Assembly (NCBI GenBank): GCA_902706205.1
Contig: CACSKA010000008.1
Coordinates: 163,923-227,922, forward strand
DNA length: 64,000 nt
Direction: 5' to 3'
Source of the DNA: Chryseobacterium sp. 18061
Lineage (GTDB): Bacteria > Pseudomonadota > Gammaproteobacteria > Enterobacterales > Enterobacteriaceae
Below are positions 36,134-43,929 of this stretch, piece by piece (the stretch's first letter is position 1; every line of letters begins with the position of its first letter). The notes below the pieces were generated by a model. It worked only from the letters and a program-made list of their open reading frames with translations, ran no database searches and was not told the origin of the DNA. The position numbers were made by a program, and so were the translations under genes.

Positions 36134-36351
36134 TTATGTCAACTCATTCATATTGACATTTGATGAAGCATAAAAAACCTGCTGTTATGCATAATGTTAC
36201 CGGCGGTTGCAGGGATTTTTTCCGCTAACACGCATGAATCACTTCCTGTTCCCGAAAAAAGATGATTAAATGAAAACTCACTTATTTTGCATAAACATGC
36301 AGTAGCGTAAACACTTACCTCCTCACAGTCTGGCAAGCAGGGTTTTACTTT

Positions 36352-37698
36352 ATGACGACGATTCTCAAGCATCTTCCATCTGGTCAACGTATTGGTATCG
36401 CTTTCTCCGGTGGTCTGGACACCAGTGCCGCACTGCTGTGGATGCGAAAAAAAGGGGCGGTCCCGTATGCTTACACCGCCAACCTCGGTCAGCCCGATGA
36501 AGAAGACTACGATGCTATCCCACGTCGCGCGATGGAATACGGCGCTGAAAACGCACGTCTTGTCGATTGCCGTAAGCAGCTCGTGGCCGAAGGCATTGCC
36601 GCTACCCAGTGTGGTGCATTCCATAACACCACTGGCGGATTGACCTATTTCAACACCACACCTCTCGGACGTGCGGTGACCGGCACCATGCTGGTCTCTG
36701 CAATGAAAGAAGATGGCGTCAATATCTGGGGCGATGGCAGTACCTATAAAGGCAACGATATTGAACGTTTCTATCGTTACGGCCTGCTGACCAACGCCGA
36801 GTTGAAAATTTACAAACCGTGGCTTGATACCGATTTCATCGACGAGCTCGGCGGCCGTCTGGAAATGTCCGAGTTTATGATTGCCTGCGGTTTCGACTAC
36901 AAAATGTCGGTCGAAAAAGCCTACTCCACCGATTCCAACATGCTGGGCGCGACTCACGAAGCCAAAGACCTGGAATTCCTGAACTCCAGCGTCAAAATCG
37001 TGACCCCGATTATGGGCGTTAAGTTCTGGGACGAGAACGTTAAGATCCCGGCAGAAGAAGTCACTATTCGCTTCGAGCAGGGTCATCCGGTGGCGCTGAA
37101 CGGCAAAACCTTCAACGATGACGTGGAAATGATGTTGGAAGCCAACCGCATTGGTGGCCGTCACGGTCTGGGCATGAGCGATCAAATTGAAAACCGCATC
37201 ATTGAAGCCAAGAGCCGTGGGATCTATGAAGCTCCGGGCATGGCTCTGCTGCACATTGCCTATGAACGTCTGCTGACCGGTATTCATAACGAAGATACTA
37301 TTGAACAATATCACGCTCATGGTCGTCAGTTAGGTCGTCTGCTGTACCAGGGCCGCTGGTTCGATTCCCAGGCGCTGATGTTGCGCGATGCACTCCAGCG
37401 TTGGGTTGCCAGCGCCATTACCGGTGAAGTCACGCTGGAACTGCGTCGTGGTAACGATTATTCCATCCTGAATACCGTTTCTGACAATCTGACCTATAAA
37501 GCAGAACGTCTGACGATGGAAAAAGGTGACTCCGTATTCTCGCCAGACGATCGTATTGGTCAGCTGACCATGCGTAATCTGGATATTACCGATACTCGCG
37601 AGAAGCTTCTGGGTTACGCGAAGACCGGCCTGCTGTCCGCCTCTTCCGGTAATGGACTTCCACAGGTAGAGAATCTGGATAACCAGACGAAGAAATAA
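36352..37698 (+). CDS. argG: Argininosuccinate synthase
   Basis: Joins citrulline and aspartate with ATP to argininosuccinate, the penultimate step of arginine synthesis. 448 residues (E. coli 447), with the PP-motif AFSGGLDTSAAL at about 17-28 for ATP binding. Flanked upstream by candidate ArgR boxes and downstream by a strong terminator, so transcribed alone. Confidence 0.98.
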   Translation: MTTILKHLPSGQRIGIAFSGGLDTSAALLWMRKKGAVPYAYTANLGQPDEEDYDAIPRRAMEYGAENARLVDCRKQLVAEGIAATQCGAFHNTTGGLTYFNTTPLGRAVTGTMLVSAMKEDGVNIWGDGSTYKGNDIERFYRYGLLTNAELKIYKPWLDTDFIDELGGRLEMSEFMIACGFDYKMSVEKAYSTDSNMLGATHEAKDLEFLNSSVKIVTPIMGVKFWDENVKIPAEEVTIRFEQGHPVALNGKTFNDDVEMMLEANRIGGRHGLGMSDQIENRIIEAKSRGIYEAPGMALLHIAYERLLTGIHNEDTIEQYHAHGRQLGRLLYQGRWFDSQALMLRDALQRWVASAITGEVTLELRRGNDYSILNTVSDNLTYKAERLTMEKGDSVFSPDDRIGQLTMRNLDITDTREKLLGYAKTGLLSASSGNGLPQVENLDNQTKK

Positions 37699-37706
37699 GA
37701 CCTTCA

Positions 37707-37737
37707 TTAAGGCCGGTTATCCGGCCTTAATTATTTT
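37707..37737 (+). terminator. Terminator of argG
   Basis: TTAAGGCCGG pairs perfectly over 10 bp with CCGGCCTTAA around a TTAT loop, then TTATTTTT. Confidence 0.9.
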
Positions 37738-37885
37738 TGTACCGAAAAAAGATTGCCAAGTCCGGTCTTTTTTCATCCATAAAGCGTGTTTGAGTTTATT
37801 TTACCTGTCGGTATCCCTGCGAGTGCATTACCATGTCTTCTATAATTTCTGACGGAAGAAATCGTCATTATTCATGAGGATCTCT

Positions 37886-38515
37886 ATGCACATTACATCA
37901 CCTATTCGCCCCCAAGAGGCAATAAATCGACTCCTTGAGGCACTTGAACCCTTCGCAACGGCTGTTAATGCGGTCCCAAGAAAAAAATTGAACTGGCATT
38001 ACAAAGGCAAACAGCAACTCTGGCTTTGCAAGGACGGGGAAATCTCAATCCTCCGCATGTCCGATGGACTGCTGATGATTACGGTCTATGAAGGACACAT
38101 TTTTGGCGTGGCAGAAATTTTGCAGCCAATGCGGGGTCATGTTCTGCGCGCAGAGACCGAATGTTCGCTTTCGCGTATTGATGCCGAAGAAGCACTTCAA
38201 ATTTTCCGGGAACAAAACCTGTGGGAAGATGTCACATCTCTGCTGGCATACCACACTGCGTATCTTGCTTACCGCGATGCTCTGGTTTTACAGCAGCGAA
38301 CCTATGCCGTTATTCGCAATCATTTGATGGAAATGATTCTCCTTCCTGAAGATATGCGAATGAGGATTTCGATTCTCGATTATATACAAGACAGGACACA
38401 TCTCTCGCGCAGCAGTATCTTGAACGTGTTATCAGCCCTGAAGAAAGGGAAATACATTCAATTTATTCGCGGTGGATTTTTGCAGCATATCGAATCTCTG
38501 CCAGAGAAATTCTAA
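37886..38515 (+). CDS. IprA/YaiV-like winged-helix regulator
   Basis: A 209-residue protein resembling E. coli YaiV (IprA), a CRP/FNR-fold regulator linked in Salmonella to peroxide resistance. The N-terminal half is a cyclic-nucleotide-binding-like beta domain (about 25-115, without clear cNMP ligands). The C-terminal half has the winged-helix segment YIQDRTHLSRSSILNVLSAL (about 165-184), which matches the YaiV HTH well. I place the start at MHITSPIR, because AGGA lies 5 bases upstream; an earlier ATG overlaps that ribosome site. Flanked by terminators, so monocistronic. Target unknown; the OmpA paralogue next door is an obvious guess. Confidence 0.78.
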   Translation: MHITSPIRPQEAINRLLEALEPFATAVNAVPRKKLNWHYKGKQQLWLCKDGEISILRMSDGLLMITVYEGHIFGVAEILQPMRGHVLRAETECSLSRIDAEEALQIFREQNLWEDVTSLLAYHTAYLAYRDALVLQQRTYAVIRNHLMEMILLPEDMRMRISILDYIQDRTHLSRSSILNVLSALKKGKYIQFIRGGFLQHIESLPEKF

Positions 38516-38526
38516 TTGCTCAGAAA

Positions 38527-38561
38527 CCTTCGGCCAGATAAATAACAGCCGAGGGTTTTTT
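38527..38561 (+). terminator. Terminator of the IprA-like gene
   Basis: CCTTCGGC (38527-38534) pairs with GCCGAGGG (38548-38555, one G-T pair), then a six-base T-run. Confidence 0.85.
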
Positions 38562-38732
38562 ACATTTCAAAACATCCGCAAATCTCTAGAAAATAAATTG
38601 TCTAAAATCCATCCTAGATTTAAATTTAAACTTCTTTAAATTAACAGAAAATAAAAATCATCTATATCTTAGCGACCTACGCTATTCATCAACTTTTAAG
38701 TTTTTGACTTCAAAATAGGATTAAGGTTCAAA

Positions 38733-39764
38733 ATGAAAAAGACGCTTGTCGCTCTGATTGTTTTAAACGCGTGCGCAGTTTCTTCCGCATTCGCAGCTGG
38801 TAACGCAAATACCTGGTACGCCGGTGCTAAATTCGGTTGGTCTCATTACGCTGACGTCAGCGGCAACAAAGATTTCAACAACAGCCTGGCGGCTTCTAAC
38901 GATTTCAACGTTGATCACGACAACGTTGGCGGCGGTGTATTTGGTGGTTACCAGATCACTAACTGGCTGGCAGTTGAAGGTGGTTACGACTATCTTGGCA
39001 ACATGCAGTACAACGGTAACAACGGCGTAAACGGCGCTAAAATGAAGAGCCAGGGTCTGCAGATGTCTCTGAAAACCAGCTACGCGCTGACCGATGACTG
39101 GGATCTGTATGGTCGTTTCGGTGCGATGGGTTACCGTGCTGAGACCGACGTTGCCGGTCACAACAAATTCGAAACTGGCGTGCGTCCAGTGGTTGCTGCT
39201 GGTACCGAATATGCCTTCACCAAAAACTGGGCTGGCCGTCTGGAATACCAGTGGGTTAGCAACGTTGGCAACTCTAACCAGATCGGTCTGAGCTCAGACG
39301 TTCACTCCGTGACTGCTGGCATCGTATATCGCTTCGGCCAGAACGATGACGTAGCACCAGTCGTTGCTCCAGCACCAGCTCCAGAAGTTAAAACCTTCAA
39401 CCTGAAGTCTGACGTGATGTTCGGTTACGATTCCGCCGCGCTGACTGACGAAGGTAAAGCTGCAATCGACCAGCTGTATAACTCTCCAGAAATGCAAGCT
39501 GCAAAAGATAACAACACCACCGTAATCGGCTACAGCGACCGTACTGGTCAGGCTGAATACAACCAGCAGCTCTCTGCACGTCGTGCACAGGCCGTTGCTG
39601 ACCAGCTGGTAGCCGATGGCATGCCTGCTGCAAACATCCAGACCGAAGGCCGTGGCGCCAGCGATTCTGTAACCGGTAATTCTTGTGACAACCAGTCCGG
39701 CAATGCGCTGATCAACTGCCTGTCCCCAGATCGCCGTGTAGTGGTACAGATCTCCGGTCAGTAA
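38733..39764 (+). CDS. OmpA-family outer-membrane protein (OmpA paralogue)
   Basis: A 343-residue two-domain protein. The signal peptide ends about residue 21 (SAFA|AGNANTWY), an eight-strand OmpA beta-barrel follows (to about 205), then an APVVAPAPAPEV hinge and the OmpA_C peptidoglycan-binding domain (about 225-343). The peptidoglycan-contacting Asp and Arg (GYSDRTG, QLSARRAQ) and the Cys pair (NSCDN, INCL) are kept. It differs from the main OmpA in its loops and lacks the C-terminal tail after the last strand. The signal peptide contains LNAC, a weak lipobox-like string; ordinary cleavage is likelier. AAGG lies 6 bases before the ATG; the upstream 170 bases are AT-rich. The chromosomal ompA proper is normally elsewhere (near sulA). 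Confidence 0.88.
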   Translation: MKKTLVALIVLNACAVSSAFAAGNANTWYAGAKFGWSHYADVSGNKDFNNSLAASNDFNVDHDNVGGGVFGGYQITNWLAVEGGYDYLGNMQYNGNNGVNGAKMKSQGLQMSLKTSYALTDDWDLYGRFGAMGYRAETDVAGHNKFETGVRPVVAAGTEYAFTKNWAGRLEYQWVSNVGNSNQIGLSSDVHSVTAGIVYRFGQNDDVAPVVAPAPAPEVKTFNLKSDVMFGYDSAALTDEGKAAIDQLYNSPEMQAAKDNNTTVIGYSDRTGQAEYNQQLSARRAQAVADQLVADGMPAANIQTEGRGASDSVTGNSCDNQSGNALINCLSPDRRVVVQISGQ

Positions 39765-39798
39765 GATTTACTCGCGATAGCAAACACTTGATTTATTT

Positions 39799-39826
39799 GC
39801 CCGATCATACGTATCGGGCTTTTTTA
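39799..39826 (+). terminator. Terminator of the OmpA-paralogue gene
   Basis: GCCCGAT (39799-39805) pairs with ATCGGGC (39813-39819) around 7 bases and is followed by six Ts. It lies between the OmpA-like and YfaZ-like genes, so the second gene depends on read-through or its own promoter. Confidence 0.88.
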
Positions 39827-39843
39827 TATCTGAAGGATCACCC

Positions 39844-40395
39844 ATGCGTATGTTTAAGCTAAAAGCGGCGTTGCTGGTTGCCGCACTCGGCACCACTGCA
39901 GCTGCCAATGCATCTATCAATCTCCACGGTGAAGCCGGAGCTGAATTTACTAATCTGTCCGCCAGTTTCGGTGCGACCGATCCTGGCCTGACCTTCAATG
40001 GCAACTGGGCCCACAGCGATGACGATGGGGATGTTGCCGGCCTGGGTATGGGTTTCAACCTGCCGTTAGGCCCTGTGTTGTTTACCGTAGGCGGTAAAGC
40101 ACTGTACCTGAACCCGAAGGACGGTGACGAAGGTTATGCGGTCGCAGTTGGCGGCGGTGCACAGGTTCCTCTGGGTGACTTCATCACCGTGTTTGGCGAC
40201 TACTACTACTCTCCAGATTCACTCTCAAGCGGCGTGGATGACTATGCCGAAGCGAACGCGGGCGTGCGTGTGCGCGTCATTAAATCGGTGAGTATAGAGG
40301 GCGGATATCGCTATATCGATATGGCGGGTAAGAACGGACATCGTGACAACAAATTAGCTGACGGCGCCTATGCCGGTGTTAACTTCAGCTTCTAA
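39844..40395 (+). CDS. YfaZ-family outer-membrane protein
   Basis: A 183-residue protein close to E. coli YfaZ (shared NWAHSDDDGDVAGLG-type and YYYSPDSLSSGVDDY-type stretches and the GGYRYIDMAGK...C-terminus). It has a signal peptide of about 23 residues (ANAS) and beta-barrel-like alternation ending in Phe (VNFSF), typical of outer-membrane proteins. Function unknown. AAGGATC lies 5-6 bases before ATG. It follows the OmpA paralogue after its terminator. Confidence 0.85.
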   Translation: MRMFKLKAALLVAALGTTAAANASINLHGEAGAEFTNLSASFGATDPGLTFNGNWAHSDDDGDVAGLGMGFNLPLGPVLFTVGGKALYLNPKDGDEGYAVAVGGGAQVPLGDFITVFGDYYYSPDSLSSGVDDYAEANAGVRVRVIKSVSIEGGYRYIDMAGKNGHRDNKLADGAYAGVNFSF

Positions 40396-40404
40396 ATGAT
40401 TTCA

Positions 40405-40429
40405 GAGATTGCCGACGACCGGCAATCTC
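40405..40429. terminator. Hairpin between yfaZ-like gene and lipoprotein gene
   Basis: GAGATTGCCG (40405-40414) pairs perfectly with CGGCAATCTC (40420-40429) around ACGAC. Only a weak T-tract follows. It lies between convergent genes and may serve both. Confidence 0.65.
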
Positions 40430-40446
40430 CATTTCGTTCGCCTTTC

Positions 40447-40845
40447 TCAGGCAGTAGCGCTCAGCGGTTTTAACATCTCATTGATTGCTTTCAATCCCAC
40501 GACATTCCCTTCTTTACGATAGGTTTCATTCATCGCGGAAATTTGCTCCAATTTAGATAACGCCGCAAATACTCGGTGAGCATCACTGTGAGTATCCAAA
40601 ATTTCGGATGGACTGACATCATCACCCATATTTGTTTTCAACGAATATTGCAGCTCACTGAGACGTGTTGCGTTGTCTTTATAACAATCCATCAACGTAG
40701 CGTTATCCGCTAGCGTACTATTTTGTGCATGGACGACGGGCACCGGCATGTCCTGTATTTCTTTCACAGACGTTAAAGAGGACGAATTGCTGCACGCGGT
40801 CAGCATTAATATTCCCGTCAGGGTCACGATTCTGGATATATTCAC
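40447..40845 (-). CDS. Small predicted lipoprotein, unknown function
   Basis: A 132-residue protein with an N-terminal signal and a lipobox ending at C18 (LMLTAC), then a Ser-rich stretch and a mostly helical, hydrophilic mature part of about 115 residues with one Cys (MDCYKD). The residue after Cys18 is Ser, which would favour outer-membrane sorting. I do not recognise the family. It is convergent with the yfaZ-like gene and completes the envelope gene set between argG and tRNA-Leu. Confidence 0.7.
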   Translation of the reverse strand: MNISRIVTLTGILMLTACSNSSSLTSVKEIQDMPVPVVHAQNSTLADNATLMDCYKDNATRLSELQYSLKTNMGDDVSPSEILDTHSDAHRVFAALSKLEQISAMNETYRKEGNVVGLKAINEMLKPLSATA

Positions 40846-40959
40846 GACGTCTTCGTTCCTGCATTTGATGTAAAAATAGACGAAGCCGACTTTAGCTATT
40901 ATTGGAAGAACCCAACAGGAGAGATTTGTTTATAAAAAAACTACGGAATTTAAAAAGGA

Positions 40960-40987
40960 CAAAAAAAAAGACGTCTTTCGACGTCTC
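40960..40987 (-). terminator. Terminator of the secG-tRNA-Leu transcript
   Basis: On the minus strand AGACGTC-gaaa-GACGTCT is followed by nine Ts (A-run 40961-40969). It lies about 15 bases after the tRNA 3' end. Confidence 0.87.
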
Positions 40988-41000
40988 TTTTCTGGAATAT

Positions 41001-41087
41001 TGGTACCGAGGATGGGACTCGAACCCACAAGCCCGTTAGGGCACTACCACCTCAAGGTAGCGTGTCTACCAATTCCACCACCTCGGT
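41001..41087 (-). tRNA. leuU: tRNA-Leu (GAG)
   Basis: An 87-base class II tRNA with long variable arm and encoded CCA. Acceptor ACCGAGG pairs with CCTCGGT; the anticodon loop CTTGAGG gives GAG. E. coli leuU has the same length and place, between secG and the argG side. It lies 10 bases after the secG stop, so it is probably cut from the secG transcript. Confidence 0.97.
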
Positions 41088-41097
41088 ACTGAAATAC

Positions 41098-41427
41098 TTA
41101 GTGCGGGATATCGCTGCTCGGCTGTGCCGGTGCTGCTGGCTGAGTCTGCTCCGATTTAGGTGCAGTCAGGTTATCCCACTCGCTTCCTTTGTTGGTCTTA
41201 TTGGTATTGAGGTTACCCAGTACCAGACTGATGATGAAGAACAGCGTCGCCAGAACTCCGGTCATGCGGGTCATGAAATTACCAGAACCACTTGAGCCAA
41301 ACAGTGTAGCGGATGCGCCTGCTCCGAAGGAGGCTCCCATATCAGCGCCTTTACCCTGCTGCAGCATGATCAGACCAACAAGGCCAATCGCAACAATAAG
41401 GAAAATGACCAGAAGAGCTTCGTACAT
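41098..41427 (-). CDS. secG: Protein translocase subunit SecG
   Basis: Small inner-membrane partner of SecYE that helps SecA-driven export. 109 residues (E. coli 110) with two hydrophobic helices (about 2-22 and 52-72) joined by the conserved Gly/Ser-rich loop containing GADMGASFGAGAS. The start at MYEALLV matches homologues; the longer frame upstream has no support. Confidence 0.96.
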   Translation of the reverse strand: MYEALLVIFLIVAIGLVGLIMLQQGKGADMGASFGAGASATLFGSSGSGNFMTRMTGVLATLFFIISLVLGNLNTNKTNKGSEWDNLTAPKSEQTQPAAPAQPSSDIPH

Positions 41428-41609
41428 AATCAACCTGTTCCTTGCGGTACTACCGCATACCAATTGCTTCAACCAAAAGCGGGACGTTTTAATGTTTCCC
41501 ACTGAAGCGGGTGTGAATACTAACCAAAGCGAATCGGCTTCGCAAGGGCAATTTTGATGCATTGTATCAAGTGCAGAAAAAAACAGCAAAAACCGATCTA
41601 CAGTTCAAC

Positions 41610-41635
41610 AAAAAGGCGACAACAGCCGCCTTTTT
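41610..41635. terminator. Terminator between glmM and secG
   Basis: AAAAAGGCG-acaacagc-CGCCTTTTT, symmetrical, with T-runs on both strands. It closes the folP-glmM transcript before secG. Confidence 0.82.
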
Positions 41636-41651
41636 AGACAGTTAACGCGAA

Positions 41652-42989
41652 TTAAACAGCTTTAACTGCATCGGCAATGCGATTGGCAAATGCATTCACC
41701 TGCGCCTCGTCTTCACCTTCAACCATGACGCGAATCAACGGTTCAGTGCCCGATTTACGCAACAGGACACGACCACGGCTGCCCAACGCGGCTTCCACGT
41801 CTGCCGTTACGCTTTTCACGCTGTCATGCTCCAGTGGGTTTACGCCGCCATCGATGTAGCGGACGTTGACCAGTACCTGCGGGAACATCTTCATGCCACT
41901 GCACAAATCTTGCAGAGTCAGATGATTCCGCGCAATCGCCGCCACAACCTGCAACGCGGCTACGATACCGTCTCCGGTGGTGGTTTTGTCCAGCAGGATA
42001 ACGTGGCCAGAGTTTTCCGCCCCGATGCGCCAGCCTTTTTCCTGCATTTTTTCCAGCACATAGCGGTCGCCCACTTTCGCGCGGGTAAACGGAATGCCTA
42101 GCTGTTTAAGTGCCACTTCCAGACCCATATTGCTCATCAGCGTCCCAACCGCACCACCGCGCAGCTGGCCCTGACGCAGCCCTTCGCGGGCGATGATGTA
42201 GAGGATCTGATCGCCATCGACTTTATTACCTTCATGGTCAACCATAATCACGCGGTCACCGTCGCCGTCAAACGCGATACCCAAATGGGCTTTTTCTGCC
42301 AGCACGCGGGCCTGCAGCGCACGGACATCCGTTGCGCCGACTTCTTCATTGATGTTCAAACCGTTCGGTTCGCAGCCGATGGTGATCACCTGTGCGCCGA
42401 GCTCACGGAATACGTTCGGTGCGATATGGTAGGTTGCACCGTTGGCACAATCGACAACAATTTTCAGCTCGTTAAGGCGCAACTCATTCGGGAAGGTTGC
42501 CTTACAAAACTCAATGTAACGTCCTGCAGCATCAACGATTCGGCTGGCTTTACCCAGCTCTGCGGAATCAACACAGGTGAGTTCTTTTTCCAGTTCCGCT
42601 TCAATCGCTTCTTCTACGGAATCCGGCAGCTTGGTACCTTCTATGGTGAAAAATTTGATGCCGTTGTCGTAGTACGGATTATGGGACGCAGAAATAACGA
42701 TCCCTGCTTCAGCCCGGAACGTGCGGGTCAGATACGCCACCGCAGGGGTCGGCATTGGACCGGTAAAGGACGCAGAAAGGCCCGCTGCGGCAAGACCCGC
42801 TTCGAGCGCTGATTCCAGCATGTAGCCTGAAATACGGGTATCTTTGCCAATGATGACTTTACGCGAACCGTGACGAGCCAGCACTTTACCAGCAGCAAAA
42901 CCGAGTTTCAGAACGAAATCTGGGGTGATCGGAGAATCGCCCACACGACCGCGAATGCCGTCGGTACCAAAATATTTACGGTTACTCAT
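41652..42989 (-). CDS. glmM: Phosphoglucosamine mutase
   Basis: Converts glucosamine-6-phosphate to glucosamine-1-phosphate on the way to UDP-GlcNAc for peptidoglycan and LPS. 445 residues as in E. coli. The phosphorylated serine S102 is present in VISASHNPYYDNG, along with FDGDGDR for magnesium. Its start overlaps the folP end by 8 bases. Confidence 0.97.
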   Translation of the reverse strand: MSNRKYFGTDGIRGRVGDSPITPDFVLKLGFAAGKVLARHGSRKVIIGKDTRISGYMLESALEAGLAAAGLSASFTGPMPTPAVAYLTRTFRAEAGIVISASHNPYYDNGIKFFTIEGTKLPDSVEEAIEAELEKELTCVDSAELGKASRIVDAAGRYIEFCKATFPNELRLNELKIVVDCANGATYHIAPNVFRELGAQVITIGCEPNGLNINEEVGATDVRALQARVLAEKAHLGIAFDGDGDRVIMVDHEGNKVDGDQILYIIAREGLRQGQLRGGAVGTLMSNMGLEVALKQLGIPFTRAKVGDRYVLEKMQEKGWRIGAENSGHVILLDKTTTGDGIVAALQVVAAIARNHLTLQDLCSGMKMFPQVLVNVRYIDGGVNPLEHDSVKSVTADVEAALGSRGRVLLRKSGTEPLIRVMVEGEDEAQVNAFANRIADAVKAV

Positions 42990-43830
42990 AGTATTTTTTT
43001 TCCCTTGCAGACAGAGTGGCTTCTACCACCCGCATCGCTTCAACTGTCTCTTTCACATCGTGAACGCGAATAATTTGCGCCCCCTGCATCGCGGCAATCA
43101 CTGCACAGGCCAGGCTGCCGCTCAGGCGCTCAGACGGTCCGACATTCAGCAATTGGCCAATCATCACTTTTCGAGACATTCCCACCAACAGCGGCAGGCC
43201 ATAATGATGAAGCTCTGATAAGCGAGCAAGCAGCGCGTAATTGTGGGTGAGATTTTTACCGAAACCGAATCCCGGGTCGAGCAACAATTTGTCTTTTGTG
43301 ATACCAGCAGCTTCACAGCGCGCGATATGCTCAATAAAGAAGCGATTCACGTCCGCAAACACGTCGTCATACTTCGGCGCTTCCTGCATGGTTTTAGGCT
43401 CACCCTGCATGTGCATCAAGCAGACGGGCAAACCCACTTCGGCGGCAGCCTCGAGCGCACCGGGCTCAGTCAGCGAGCGAATATCATTGATGATATGCGC
43501 CCCGACGCAGGCCGATTCCCGAATGACTTCCGGCTTCGAGGTATCAACCGAAATCCACACCTCAAAACGCTGAGCAATTGCTTCTATCACTGGGATTACC
43601 CGCGATAACTCTTCGTCGACACTCACCTCTGCCGCACCTGGGCGTGTTGATTCGCCGCCCACATCGATAATCGTCGCACCGGCGTTAATCATCAGGTTGG
43701 CGTGTTTTACCGCCTCGACCAAAGTGGTATGCGTCCCGCCATCAGAAAATGAGTCTGGGGTGACGTTCAGGATGCCCATCACATGCGGATAAGCGAGGTC
43801 GAGTGTGGTGCCCTGGGCGAAGAGTTTCAT
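42982..43830 (-). CDS. folP: Dihydropteroate synthase
   Basis: Condenses p-aminobenzoate with dihydropterin pyrophosphate in folate synthesis and is the sulfonamide target. 282 residues (E. coli 282) with GILNVTPDSFSDGG, DVGGESTRPGA and LLDPGFGFGK. No change at sulfonamide-contact motifs is apparent by eye. Overlaps glmM by 8 bases. Confidence 0.97.
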   Translation of the reverse strand: MKLFAQGTTLDLAYPHVMGILNVTPDSFSDGGTHTTLVEAVKHANLMINAGATIIDVGGESTRPGAAEVSVDEELSRVIPVIEAIAQRFEVWISVDTSKPEVIRESACVGAHIINDIRSLTEPGALEAAAEVGLPVCLMHMQGEPKTMQEAPKYDDVFADVNRFFIEHIARCEAAGITKDKLLLDPGFGFGKNLTHNYALLARLSELHHYGLPLLVGMSRKVMIGQLLNVGPSERLSGSLACAVIAAMQGAQIIRVHDVKETVEAMRVVEATLSAREKKYYE

Positions 43831-43860
43831 GAAGAATCCCTGGTATTGTGAGTGTTAGCA

Positions 43861-43893
43861 AAATAAAAAAACCCCGGAGCAGTCGCTCCAGGG
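43861..43893 (-). terminator. Terminator of ftsH
   Basis: On the minus strand CCCTGGAGC-gact-GCTCCGGGG is followed by seven Ts. It separates ftsH from folP. Confidence 0.87.
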
Positions 43894-43929
43894 TTTTCAG
43901 TTAAAGCAGCATCATCAACAACAGATAAC

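Larger units (their letters stand above)
36022..36351. promoter_or_regulatory. metY-argG divergent intergenic region
   Basis: A 330-base gap with no credible gene. It holds the promoter of metY on the minus side and of argG on the plus side, candidate ArgR boxes and a tRNA-Leu 3'-end fragment (both listed separately). A TTATGCATAATGT palindrome at about 36183-36195 may be part of the argG control region. Confidence 0.6.

Noticed and set aside
36148..37320. A 390-codon open frame antisense to argG
   Set aside because: Runs opposite argG and into its control region; no ribosome site or family match.
36098..41000. Integrative element at tRNA-Leu bounded by the tRNA fragment
   Set aside because: No integrase, phage or conjugation gene lies inside and argG is core backbone; kept only as a scar hypothesis.
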